Positions 8,475 through 19,300 of a stretch of DNA of 45,187 nucleotides are shown piece by piece; position 1 is the first letter of the stretch; every line of letters begins with the position of its first letter. A model generated the notes under the pieces. The model was not told where the DNA came from, did not search any database, and saw only the letters and a list, made by a program, of their open reading frames with translations. The position numbers and the translations under genes are program-made. This DNA is from DASYHQ01 sp038223165 (GTDB lineage: Bacteria; Planctomycetota; Phycisphaerae; Tepidisphaerales; Tepidisphaeraceae): the NCBI GenBank assembly GCA_038223165.1, contig JBBRHE010000003.1, positions 1-45,187 of the forward strand, written 5' to 3'.

Positions 8475-9578
8475 TTAATGCCCCTTCCCGAAAAACGTCT
8501 TGATGGAATCGTAAATATCATCCTTCGAGTTCACCCGGCTGGTCAGCACTTTCTGATGACTTCGCAGATGTTCGTGCAGCACGTTGATGAAATTCCCACT
8601 GCCATACGCTGAAGCGACCTGGCAGTAGCCGAACATATTGCAGATAGGCAGCAGTTGGTCCTTCAAGATTTTCACGCAGTCGCGGCTGTCGGCTTCGGAG
8701 CTGTTGTCGCCGTCGGAAAAGTGGAAGAGGTAGATGTTCCACTCTTCCGGCGAGTAGTGGGCATCCAGCAGGTTCTTGGCGGTGCGGTAGGCAGAGCTGA
8801 TTTTCGTGCCGCCGTCTTCACGAAGGTGATAGAAGGTGTGCTTGTCGACTTCCTTGGCGCTGACATCGTGGACGATGTAGCGACTCTCGATTCCCTCATA
8901 ATTCTTGCGCAGCCACGTGTCGATCCAGAAGCTTTCCAGGCGGACGAGCTCCTTCTGCTCTTCCCCCATCGACCCGCTCACGTCCATCATGAAGATGATG
9001 ACCGCGTTGCTCTGCGGGCTTTTTACTTCCTTCCAACTGCGGTAACGAATGTCCTTTTTCTCGGGGATGATGATCGGATTGTCCGGGTCGTAGTTCCCGA
9101 TCATGATCTGCCGCTTGAGGGCTTCCTTGAACGACCGCTTGAAGTGGCGCAGCGATTCAGGCCCCACCCGGCGCAGGCTGCTGTACTTTTCGCGAACAGT
9201 CGTGATGCGATGGCGACCCTTCGGTTCGATGCGCGGCAACTTCAGTTCTTCGGCGAGAATGTCCGCCAGCTCATCGAGTGACAGGTCGACCTCCATCAAG
9301 TGCTGACCGGGGTCCTGCCCGCCCTGCCCTTTGCCTTTGCCCTTCTGGCCTTGGCCGACGCCTTCCCCTTCCTTGCCGTCCCCCGCGCCAACGCCTTGGC
9401 TGTTGTCGCCATACCGAAAGTGAGGCAGCTCGATCCCACGCACGGGGATGCTGATGAGGTGCTTGCCCTCCTTGCCGCTCAACTCGCCTTTGGTCAGAAA
9501 CTTGCGCAGGTCGTCGCGAATGCGCCCTTTGACGATCTGGCGGAATCGTTGGTGGTCTTTTTCGATCTTGAGGATCAT
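8475..9578 (-). CDS. yeaH: DUF444 / YeaH-YhbH family VWA protein
   Basis: A 367-aa cytosolic protein with the domain order of YeaH/YhbH. An N-terminal segment (DHQRFRQIVKGRIRDDL) and HLISIPVRGIELPHFRYG precede a Gly/Lys/Gln-rich flexible linker (about residues 62-90). A C-terminal von Willebrand A-like domain carries a MIDAS-type metal site, MMDVSGSMGEEQ, near residue 198. Family members are encoded with the PrkA kinase and SpoVR; in enterobacteria this set responds to nitrogen starvation and other stress. How the VWA protein connects the two others is not known. An AGGTG ribosome site precedes the ATG at 9578. The two-TM gene ends 21 nt upstream. Confidence 0.93.
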   Translation of the reverse strand: MILKIEKDHQRFRQIVKGRIRDDLRKFLTKGELSGKEGKHLISIPVRGIELPHFRYGDNSQGVGAGDGKEGEGVGQGQKGKGKGQGGQDPGQHLMEVDLSLDELADILAEELKLPRIEPKGRHRITTVREKYSSLRRVGPESLRHFKRSFKEALKRQIMIGNYDPDNPIIIPEKKDIRYRSWKEVKSPQSNAVIIFMMDVSGSMGEEQKELVRLESFWIDTWLRKNYEGIESRYIVHDVSAKEVDKHTFYHLREDGGTKISSAYRTAKNLLDAHYSPEEWNIYLFHFSDGDNSSEADSRDCVKILKDQLLPICNMFGYCQVASAYGSGNFINVLHEHLRSHQKVLTSRVNSKDDIYDSIKTFFGKGH

Positions 9579-9599
9579 TCGAACACCTAGTTTCGCACA

Positions 9600-9815
9600 T
9601 CACGCGTCCCGGCGAATCATCAACCACGATCCGATCATCAACATGAGCGCCGACCCCACCGCACCGACCGCCGTGCCCGGTAGCGCGATGTTGGCCGCGT
9701 CGCGCACGCGATCGCCGATCATCGGCGCCGCCATCCCGAACTGCGGATCGGTCAGCCAGAAGAAGAGCAGGCCAATCAAGCCGGCAATGATGAGTAATCT
9801 GGGTGTGCGGGGCAT
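9600..9815 (-). CDS. 71-aa two-TM membrane protein between prkA and DUF444
   Basis: A small integral membrane protein of no recognised family. One hydrophobic helix covers about residues 7-20 (LLIIAGLIGLLFFWL) and a second about 46-66 (IALPGTAVGAVGSALMLMIG). A short loop joins them and a basic RRDA tail follows. The ATG at 9815 follows the prkA stop after only 3 nt, so translation is probably coupled. It has no counterpart in the enterobacterial yeaG-yeaH operon. A membrane anchor or sensor for the kinase is conceivable but is inference. A spurious ORF is unlikely given the tight fit and clean hydrophobic pattern. Confidence 0.65.
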   Translation of the reverse strand: MPRTPRLLIIAGLIGLLFFWLTDPQFGMAAPMIGDRVRDAANIALPGTAVGAVGSALMLMIGSWLMIRRDA

Positions 9816-9818
9816 GGG

Positions 9819-11897
<2,079 letters not shown>

Positions 11898-12384
11898 AAC
11901 GCTCCTCTAAACGCAAGAATGGAACACGTTCTCGTCAGTCGGCAAGTCAGATTCGCGGCACGTCGCCGGCACGATCCGTCGCGGTGGACAAACGCATCGC
12001 TAGCAACGCGGCGAATCGTTCGCGTGCGACACACGTAGTTGCTTTATGAAAGAACACGCGCGACTGCGCCCAAAGGCGCGAAGGATTCGTCGACGATGTC
12101 GCGTCGAGCCTGGCTCGTGGGTGTGGGATGGCCGAGCCGCTGACTCAGCCTTTGCTGTCCCCGGCCGAATGGCTTGGCCCGCCGGCCCCTGCCAACATCG
12201 TGCTAACGTCGGCAGGTCGAGGTATCACTGCAAGGCGCTGTCGCCTCGCGGAAGGTGTCTGACATCGCTCCCGGCCCATCACTCCGGCCCAACGACAGCC
12301 AGCACCCCATTCGTCAATCAGTGTACCTATCGCGCTCGCGGAAAGTCTACGAAGAAATGGGCGGCGACGGTGGGATTGAAAAGA

Positions 12385-12424
12385 CGAACCACAGAGGACA
12401 CTGAGAACACAGAAGACACGAAGC
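12385..12424 (+). repeat. Degenerate 9-10 bp tandem repeat (CACAGAGGACAC type)
   Basis: The segment ACCACAGAGGACAC, TGAGAACAC, AGAAGACAC, GAAG is a short periodic purine/AC repeat. Closely similar strings (accacagaggacacagagg...) occur as dispersed intergenic repeats in many high-GC genomes. It is bracketed by two direct AGTGTACCT(A/G)TC motifs about 138 bp apart. Together they look like remnants of a non-autonomous repeat element. Confidence 0.5.
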
Positions 12425-12679
12425 AGAACAGCATTTTGCTGCGCCGTGTCTCCGACAAGTGTACCTGTCCCGTTATACTGTCTAAGAATCGGCAACGGGA
12501 TTCCCCCACTGAAGTCGCACAACCAAAAAAATCCGCACGACCGGCCAAACCCCAACAACCACCCCGCCGACCTCTCCACCCGCTTTGACGAGCCCACTTC
12601 GGCCCCATAAAATCCCACGCCACGTCACCAAACCGCCCCGTCAGATAAAATTCCCCGTCCGCCGGTTAAAAACCGTGAC

Positions 12680-12880
12680 GCATGCGCGCGCACACGTCAC
12701 GCATTTTCAATCGCACGTGACGTATTTTCAATCGCACGTCGCGCATTTTCAATCGCACGTGACGCGTGCGCGCGCCGACGTCACGCATTTTCAATCGCAC
12801 GTCACGCGTGCGCGCGCCGACGCCACCCATTTTCAATCGCACGTCACGCGTGCGCGCGCCGACGTCACGCATTTTCAATC
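12680..12880 (+). repeat. 21-bp two-type alternating tandem satellite
   Basis: Nine complete 21-bp units (12680-12868) and a partial tenth. Type A begins GCATTTTCAATCGCACG and ends T(G/C)AC or TCGC; type B begins GCGTGCGCGCGCCGACG and ends TCAC or CCAC. The order is B-like, A, A, A, B, A, B, A, B, A (partial). Both types share the last bases ACGTCAC, so the array mixes AT-rich and alternating-CG segments every 21 or 42 bp. At each A-to-B joint CGCACG and CGTGCG can pair around a TCACG loop. As 21 is a multiple of 3, open frames exist on both strands (heptads such as HFQSHVT/RARADVT), but neither has a credible start or family. Confidence 0.9.
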
Positions 12881-13084
12881 AGGAGCAGAAAAGGTGACGC
12901 ACATCGATTACTCAGGCAAGCCGCACTCGCTTCGTGGACGGCTTTGCGGTCGCGCGGCGCTTTTCAGGTCCAGCGTGGCGGCGGTGTGGGCCCGCCAGGC
13001 GGTGTCACCGAACTGGCACGAGCCCACCGGTGGCACCTCGTCGTCTGGGATTGACACCCTGTGTTTGAACGGAAGCGGCTCCAA

Positions 13085-15964
13085 TCAGGCAGGAGCGCCC
13101 ACCGGCGCTGACCGGCCCGTTAGGCTTGCAACGCTGGATATAAGCTCGGCAGGCTCGACGGGCTTGGTCAAATGAACTTGAAACCCGGCGAGGATGGCTT
13201 TGGTGCGATCCTCTGCGCGGACGTAAGCCGTCAAAGCGATGGCAGGGATGGCTTGATGTATCGTGGGCGTCGTGTTCGCACGGATGCGGCGAATCAGGCT
13301 GTAACCGTCTTCAACGGGCAGACCAATGTCGCTGACCAGCAGGTCCAAAGGGGCGGGGTTGGACAGAATCGCGATGGCCTCAGTTGTGTTGGACGCGGTT
13401 TGAACGCTGGCGCCACGACTGCTTAGCATTCTCGCGATGAGTTCACGGGCATCGGCCTCGTCGTCGACGACGAGAATGCGCAGACCGGCCAAAACGGGTT
13501 CGCTGCGAGAGGCTGACGAGACGGCCGAATCGCGGAAGTGTTGCTCGAGCGACGGCGGAGCAATGGGTGCCAGCAAGGGTAGCGAAACAGTGAACGACGC
13601 GCCGTTTCCCAGCCCATCACTTGAAGCGAAGACGGTGCCGCCGTGCATTTCGGCCAGTTGTTTGACGATCGACAAGCCCAGCCCCAAGCCCCCGTGCCGC
13701 CGTGTCGTCGAGGCATCGGCTTGGCGAAAGCGATCGAACACGTGCGGCAGGAACTCGGGTGAGATGCCTTGCCCGCTGTCGGTCACCACGATCTGTGCCA
13801 CATCCACCGGCGCTGCGATCGTGTCGGCTGTCGCGATGACCGCAGCGCTGCGGGCGGCGAGCAGCTCGACGCGCACACGGCCACCGCGCGGGGTGAACTT
13901 GATTGCGTTGGTCAGCAGGTTCCAGACGACCTGCTGCAGTCGGTTGGGGTCGCCGTTCACGTAGCACTGCCCAGGCTCCATCTGTGACTGCAACAGGATT
14001 TCCTTGGCATCGGCAGTGGGCCGAACGGTCGCGACCGCGGCGGCGACAACGTCGGCGATGTCCAGTCGGCCGATCTCCAGTCGCACCTTGCCGCTGATGA
14101 TGCGGCTCATGTCGAGCAAATCATCGATCAACTGGGTCTGCACGCGCGCATTGCGCTCGATGGTCTCCAGACCGTATTGCAGCTCGTCGGCAGGCAGATT
14201 CCCACCACGGATGATCTGCGACCATCCGAAGATCGCATTGAGTGGAGTGCGCAATTCGTGTGACAGCGTCGCGAGAAACTCGTCCTTCATACGTCCTGCC
14301 CGCTCGGCGTCAGCGCGTGCGCTGCGCTCGGCTAGAAGCAGTTGTTCGCGCTGTTCTTCGTGTCGTTTGCGATCGGTGATGTCGAGCGTCGCGCCGAGCA
14401 CGCGCACCGGTTTTCCGAAGTCGTCGCGGAAGACGCTGCCACTTGTGAACAGCCACCGCACACCCCCGTCGGGCCGCACGGCGCGGAACTCGATGCGATA
14501 GGGCCCGTCGCCTCGCAGCGAGTGGGCCATCGCCTCTCCAACGCGGGCGCGGTCGTCGGGGTGCGTGAGCGGAAGGTCTGCCTCCATGTGCCCGCTGAAC
14601 TGTTCCCTGGCGATGCCGTGGATCTCGAACAGGCGGTCGGACCAGGTGACGCCGTTGGTCGTCAGGTCCCAGTCCCACACGCCAAGCTGGCCGGCGTCGA
14701 CCGCGAGGCGCAGGCGCTCCTCGCTCTGACGCAGCAGGCTGGCGGCGCGCGCCGTCTCGATGGCGGCCCAGGTGCGGACGGCGGCTTGTTCCAGCAGCGC
14801 TACGTCCTCAGCCGTCCAGGCGCGCGGGACTGTCGAGTGGACGACGAAGATGCCGAACACCTTCCCGTCACGCATGATCGGCACGTCGACGCACGCGACG
14901 ACCTGCAGCGCGCCGAACGCGCCCCGCTGCGTATCGCTGATGCGGATATCGGTCCGCACGTCATCGATGACGGTCGTTACACCGTCGCGCAGGTTGTTGG
15001 CGATGAACTGACCGTAGTCGGCGATGCGATGCGTGCCGGCGATGCTGGCGACGGCATCGAGGTAGTCGCGCAGGATGTGCACGGTGCCAGCGTTGATGTC
15101 GACGTAGCCCACCGCACAGCGTGCCACGCCCAACAGGCGACCCACTGCATGGGCGATGGCCGATCCGACTTCGTCCCCCCCACCGGGCGTGCGGGCCGCC
15201 TCGTTGATCGCTGCGAGCACCGCACGTTGTCGCGCGGTGGCGTGGGCGGCGGTCGTGTCGGTGATGAACAGCGTCGCACCCTGAGGTGAGGGGACGACCT
15301 GCATCTCGGCCCACAGATCCAGTCCGGTGACGTACGTCTCGAAGCGGTCGGGCTGCTGGCTGGTCATCGCGCCCGTGAGCCGCTGCTGCAGTTCCGAGCC
15401 GACCGTCTGGGGAAACGCGTCCCACATCGTCAGCGTGGCCAGTTGATCAGTCGATCGCCGCAACAACGTCAACGCCGGCTTGTTGGCATGCATGAACCGC
15501 CAGTCGACGTCGAACATGACGACGGCATCGGTCGTCCGCGCCAGGATGTCGCGCACCGTACCGTCCTTGGCGACCGCCTCGGCCGTGGCCTGCTGAGCGC
15601 TGAGCCGCGCGCGGTGCAGGCTTTCGATCAAGATGGAGACGGTCAACCCGATCGCGGCGAAGAGGCCCAAACCGATCTGGTCCTGCGTCGTCGATGTCGG
15701 AACGACGAAGACGATGCTGGCGACGACGCTTAAGACGGTCGCGACCAATCCCGGTCCAATCCCGCCCAGCCACGCAACCAGCACGATCGCAACGTGGAAC
15801 GTCAGGAACGGCATGCGCGGCCCGAGGAACGGTGTGAACGGATCGCGAACGAGCGTCGCGACGATGACCCCGACCACGGCGATGACGTAGGGCTGCCATC
15901 GCCACCCGACGACGCGGCTGTGCGCTCCGGCCAAACGGTCGAGATGGTCAGGACGTCGGTTCAT
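13085..15964 (-). CDS. Hybrid sensor histidine kinase (DUF4118-like TM, PAS, GAF, PAS, HisKA, HATPase, REC)
   Basis: About 959 aa. The N-terminus has about three to four membrane helices resembling the KdpD-type DUF4118 region (MPFLTFHVAIVLVAWLGG, GPGLVATVLSVVAS, GLGLFAAIGLTVSILIE). A PAS domain, a GAF domain (AVLAAINEAARTPGG to the end of ETARAA) and a second PAS with PAC (LDITDRKRHEEQ) follow. The H-box is FLATLSHELRTPLN with His near residue 570. The ATPase has NLLTNAIKFTPRGG, DSGQGIS and GGLGLGLSIVKQLAE. A C-terminal receiver holds ILVVDDEADA, the phosphoacceptor Asp in LLVSDIGLP near 877, and LTKPV. There is no output domain, so a phosphorelay partner is expected but none is adjacent. 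The frame extends to a TTG at 16018; the ATG at 15964 is preferred, without a strong ribosome site for either. Confidence 0.92.
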   Translation of the reverse strand: MNRRPDHLDRLAGAHSRVVGWRWQPYVIAVVGVIVATLVRDPFTPFLGPRMPFLTFHVAIVLVAWLGGIGPGLVATVLSVVASIVFVVPTSTTQDQIGLGLFAAIGLTVSILIESLHRARLSAQQATAEAVAKDGTVRDILARTTDAVVMFDVDWRFMHANKPALTLLRRSTDQLATLTMWDAFPQTVGSELQQRLTGAMTSQQPDRFETYVTGLDLWAEMQVVPSPQGATLFITDTTAAHATARQRAVLAAINEAARTPGGGDEVGSAIAHAVGRLLGVARCAVGYVDINAGTVHILRDYLDAVASIAGTHRIADYGQFIANNLRDGVTTVIDDVRTDIRISDTQRGAFGALQVVACVDVPIMRDGKVFGIFVVHSTVPRAWTAEDVALLEQAAVRTWAAIETARAASLLRQSEERLRLAVDAGQLGVWDWDLTTNGVTWSDRLFEIHGIAREQFSGHMEADLPLTHPDDRARVGEAMAHSLRGDGPYRIEFRAVRPDGGVRWLFTSGSVFRDDFGKPVRVLGATLDITDRKRHEEQREQLLLAERSARADAERAGRMKDEFLATLSHELRTPLNAIFGWSQIIRGGNLPADELQYGLETIERNARVQTQLIDDLLDMSRIISGKVRLEIGRLDIADVVAAAVATVRPTADAKEILLQSQMEPGQCYVNGDPNRLQQVVWNLLTNAIKFTPRGGRVRVELLAARSAAVIATADTIAAPVDVAQIVVTDSGQGISPEFLPHVFDRFRQADASTTRRHGGLGLGLSIVKQLAEMHGGTVFASSDGLGNGASFTVSLPLLAPIAPPSLEQHFRDSAVSSASRSEPVLAGLRILVVDDEADARELIARMLSSRGASVQTASNTTEAIAILSNPAPLDLLVSDIGLPVEDGYSLIRRIRANTTPTIHQAIPAIALTAYVRAEDRTKAILAGFQVHLTKPVEPAELISSVASLTGRSAPVGAPA

Positions 15965-16070
15965 CAGGCCAACCCGTGAAGTCGACGAGCGCGCTTGCCG
16001 CGACGCATCGGACGCCAAGGTAGATTGCGAGACTCGGACGACCCACGTCGCACCCGCTCCGCCGTCCGCT

Positions 16071-16076
16071 TATACT
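16071..16076 (+). promoter_or_regulatory. Candidate -10 box (TATACT) of xseB
   Basis: TATACT ends 9 nt before the xseB ATG at 16086, leaving no room for a Shine-Dalgarno sequence, which suggests a leaderless message. It lies in the short gap between divergent genes. The -35 region is not recognisable. Confidence 0.45.
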
Positions 16077-16085
16077 TGGCAAACG

Positions 16086-16379
16086 ATGGCCAAGAAGCAA
16101 CAGCAAACCCCGAAGAACTACGAAGAAGCTGAACGCGAACTGACCGCGATCCTCACCGAGATCGAGGCCGGTGAGATCGGGCTCGAGGATTCACTGACGA
16201 AATACGAACGCGGTCGATTCATTCTGCAATACTGCCGCAGCGTACTCGAGCGAGCTGAACAGCAGATTGAATTATTGGGTAAATCAGCAGATGGTGGCTT
16301 AAAGGTGGGGACGTTGCGCCAGGCGTTGGAAGTAGACGACCCAACCGCCAACGACCCCGAAGACGCGAACGCCGGATAG
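16086..16379 (+). CDS. xseB: Exodeoxyribonuclease VII small subunit
   Basis: A 97-aa helical protein. The family signature is NYEEAERELTAILTEIEAGEIGLEDSLTKYERG followed by LQYCRSVLERAEQQIELL, forming the helical hairpin that multimerises on XseA. Exonuclease VII degrades single-stranded DNA from both ends. The C-terminal 25 residues are acidic and unstructured, as usual. The large-subunit gene xseA is not in the window. It converges on the DUF4175-like gene with only 6 nt between stops, so the two transcripts probably overlap. Confidence 0.9.
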   Translation: MAKKQQQTPKNYEEAERELTAILTEIEAGEIGLEDSLTKYERGRFILQYCRSVLERAEQQIELLGKSADGGLKVGTLRQALEVDDPTANDPEDANAG

Positions 16380-16385
16380 GTTGGG

Positions 16386-19300
16386 CTACTCCGTTCCCAG
16401 TTTCCTGTAATACTCCTTCAGCGCATCACTCCACGCTGCGGGCAACTGGCCTTTCATCACGTCGTTGATTTCATCCTGCGTCTTGCGGCTGGCAACCGGG
16501 GTCGTGTCGTGTTGGACACTGATCTCGCCTGACAGCAACAGGTGAGACGTGTCGACAGCGTCCAGCAATACATCCCGGCGGCGCAGTGCAGTGTTGTAGC
16601 GGTTGGCGTTCAGGTCGGACTCGACACGCCGCATCAGCGCGGTCGCTTCGGTCAATTTGAAGTTGTCGTATCGCCCAAGCTGGTACTGCAGGTTTAACCG
16701 CTCGGCGGTGTTGCGCAACTGGGCCTGCTTCTGCGCGAGGCGCTTCATCTCGGCGCTGGTGCCGGGTGGGACGGGGCCTTCCAGGCCTTCACCCCCTTGA
16801 CCGCTCATCTTGCCACCGCCCGTTGCGCCACCGACGGGGTCCTTGCTCGTATCGTTGATCTGGCCTTGTTGAAACGCCGTCGGGTCGAGGCGGGTCGGCG
16901 TGTTGCGCCCCCCCTTGCCGGTCGCGTTGTCCTCGACGAACTCGCCCTGGCTCTTACCGCTGCGCCCTTCACCGGCGCGGCCGCCCATCTCATTGTTGTT
17001 GGGCAGTTGGTTGCCGGTGACACCCTTGGCGCTCATGTTAGCGATCGGCCCGTCAGCAGCGTCCCAACCGGCGCCCTTGTCGAGACTGTCGGTCATGTTG
17101 GCGTTCATGTCCTCGATATCCTCGAACAGGTCCTCCTGTTCTTCCATCAACTCGCCGATCATGTCCTCCAGTTCCGTCGGCAACTCGGCCATGGGAACGT
17201 CCTGCTTGGCGAGCAGTTCTTCCTGTGTCCACTTGATGCGATCCGGCTCGCTCATCAGCCATTTTTCGAGATTGCTGGTGATCTCCTTGGCCAGCTCAAG
17301 CCCCGCTTCCTCAGCAGCAACGGCGATTTCGGTCGCCTGCTTTTTGAGCGCGTCCTTGGCCATGGTGACTTCGCTGTAGACCTCCATGAGCTCTTTCAGA
17401 AGCGTGGCGTTGCTCATGTCCTGCTCGGCGAGCTTTGAAAAATCACTGATCTTCTGCTGCATGAACGCATCGAGCTTTTCCTGGCTCATAAGCAGTTCGT
17501 CGAGCAGCTTCTTGTCCTTCTCATCAAAATTGTCGACCGGCTTCTTAGCCAGCGCCGCTGTCTGATCGAGGATTCGCTGCTGCTCTTTCATGAACTCTTT
17601 GAGGTCGTCGTTGAGCTTCTTGAGCGCGTCGACTTTGCTCGGCAGGTCGCCCCCTTCCTTCGTCGCCGCCTGCGTGGTGGGTTCGGGCGACTTGTTCAAG
17701 AGCGCCAGCAGGCTTTCCAATGTCGAGATGATGCGCCGTTGGCGCGTCTGCAGATCCATGCTCAGCCGGACACGTTCTTTGTCGACCGGTTCGGTCGGAA
17801 AGGCCGATGCCAGTTCGACTGCTTCGCGTGCCGGTCCCCCGACAAGCACCAGCAGCGTCTTTTGGACGACCTTGTCGTCAACGTTGAACGTGAACGTGTC
17901 GGCGGTCTGCTTCATGGTCGACTGCAGCTCACCCTGCCCGGTCGCGACGGTAGCCATCCCGTTGGAATCGGTCGACTTGATCGCGACGGCTGTATCGTGC
18001 AGACCGTTCTGTTTACGAAGCATCGCCTGCAAGGCCTCTCGCAGTTTGTCGGCGTTGGCCTTTTCCTCGGTGGCGATCTGCTCAGGGTCGCGGAACTTGA
18101 TTTCGTAGATCGGTGACTGCGTCGTCTGCGGCCCACCCTCGCCATCGCCCATCAGGCCCGTAAGGTTACGGTTGTCGACTGCTTCCAGTTGCACACGGAT
18201 CGCCTGGCCATGCTTTCGATACTCGGGCTTCACGTCCAGCGCGTAACCGATGTCGAACGTCGCAGCGCCATCACTGATCGGCTTCTCGAAGACCGCCGTC
18301 AACGGCCCGTCGGCGGACGTCGCCATCAGCACGCGCACGGTCGATAGACCAACATCGTCACTCGCTTTGGCGACCACCTTCAGTTCACCGGTCGGTGGCG
18401 AGACGGTGTCACTGGTCGGCCACTTCACTTCGAGTGTTGGTGAGCCGTCCTTCTTGACGCCGATCGGCAACGCGGGATCGGGCACGCGCGCCACGATCTG
18501 CCCGCCCGCCTCGGTCAGAAGGGCCGCCAGTTGTGTTGCTTCCATCGCCACGGTCGACCCGCCAAACCGTTTGCCTTCTTCCGTGCGGTCCATGTTCACC
18601 GGTGTCGCCAAGCCAGCCTGCAGCATTGCGCCGGCGACCGGCACATCGATGGCGATCATCAGCTCAACTTTGCTTCCCTGCGGCACCTCAATCGGTGACG
18701 AGCCGACGTTCTCCGGCTTTATTGTGACCACGTGCGACTCGGGGTTCGGCTTCGTATACGCCGGTGGTGAGATGCGAAGGGACAAATCCGTCAGCTTTAC
18801 CTGCTGCACGACACGCGCGGTGTACCACGGGCTCTGCGTGCGTGCGACCTCGACGCGGTACTTCAACGTCGAGTCGACGTGGTCCACGCGATAGGTGTAC
18901 CGCAGCGTGCCATCATCCAACGGCGAGCCGATTACGGTCGCGGGCTTCATCGCATCGCCGTCAAACAGGATGCTCGCCGACGCGTCCATCGGCGCCTGGG
19001 CAACGATCACGATCTCCAGTGGTTGCCCCTGCACGAGCGTCGCGTCACCGGGCAGGACCGACAGAATCTTCGCATCACCGGTCGCGGGGACGAACGCGCC
19101 CGGTGACCACATCTGCGCGAAACCGTGCGCGAACGATGAGCCAAAGAGGACGGCCAGGAGGATCACCGGGACGACGACGTACGACAGTTTCAGGCCCAGT
19201 TGCTTCACATCTGTGAACGTCACGGCCTGCTCAGGAGATGCACCTTTAGTGCGACTGGCAATCTCATCGAGAATGGTCGGCAGCCACGGGTTGCCCGCGA

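Larger units (their letters stand above)
11898..13084 (-). other. 1.2-kb gene-free region upstream of prkA
   Basis: I see no credible gene here. The longer open frames in this interval (12046-12588 plus, 12145-12618 minus, 12585-13175 plus) have no family resemblance, start at weak codons and run through repeats. The region holds a CACAGAGGACAC-type repeat (12385-12424), two direct copies of AGTGTACCT(A/G)TC (12319-12330 and 12457-12468) and the 21-bp satellite (12680-12880). Since prkA reads away from it, its promoter must lie in here, but no clear -35/-10 pair was found. Confidence 0.6.

Noticed and set aside
12046..12618. Overlapping open frames of 180 and 157 aa on both strands upstream of prkA
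   Set aside because: Both pass through the CACAGAGG repeat and neither has a start site or domain, so a decayed gene cannot be shown.
12666..12878. A 70-aa minus-strand frame of VRLKMRD/VGARTRD repeats
   Set aside because: The same satellite read on the other strand. There is no signal, start site or recognised domain, and no reason to prefer it over the plus-strand frame.
12585..13175. A 196-aa plus-strand open frame with heptad repeats (HFQSHVT/RARADVT) over the satellite
   Set aside because: It starts at TTG with no ribosome site. Its repeats are simply the 21-bp satellite, which stays open in both strands because 21 is a multiple of three.
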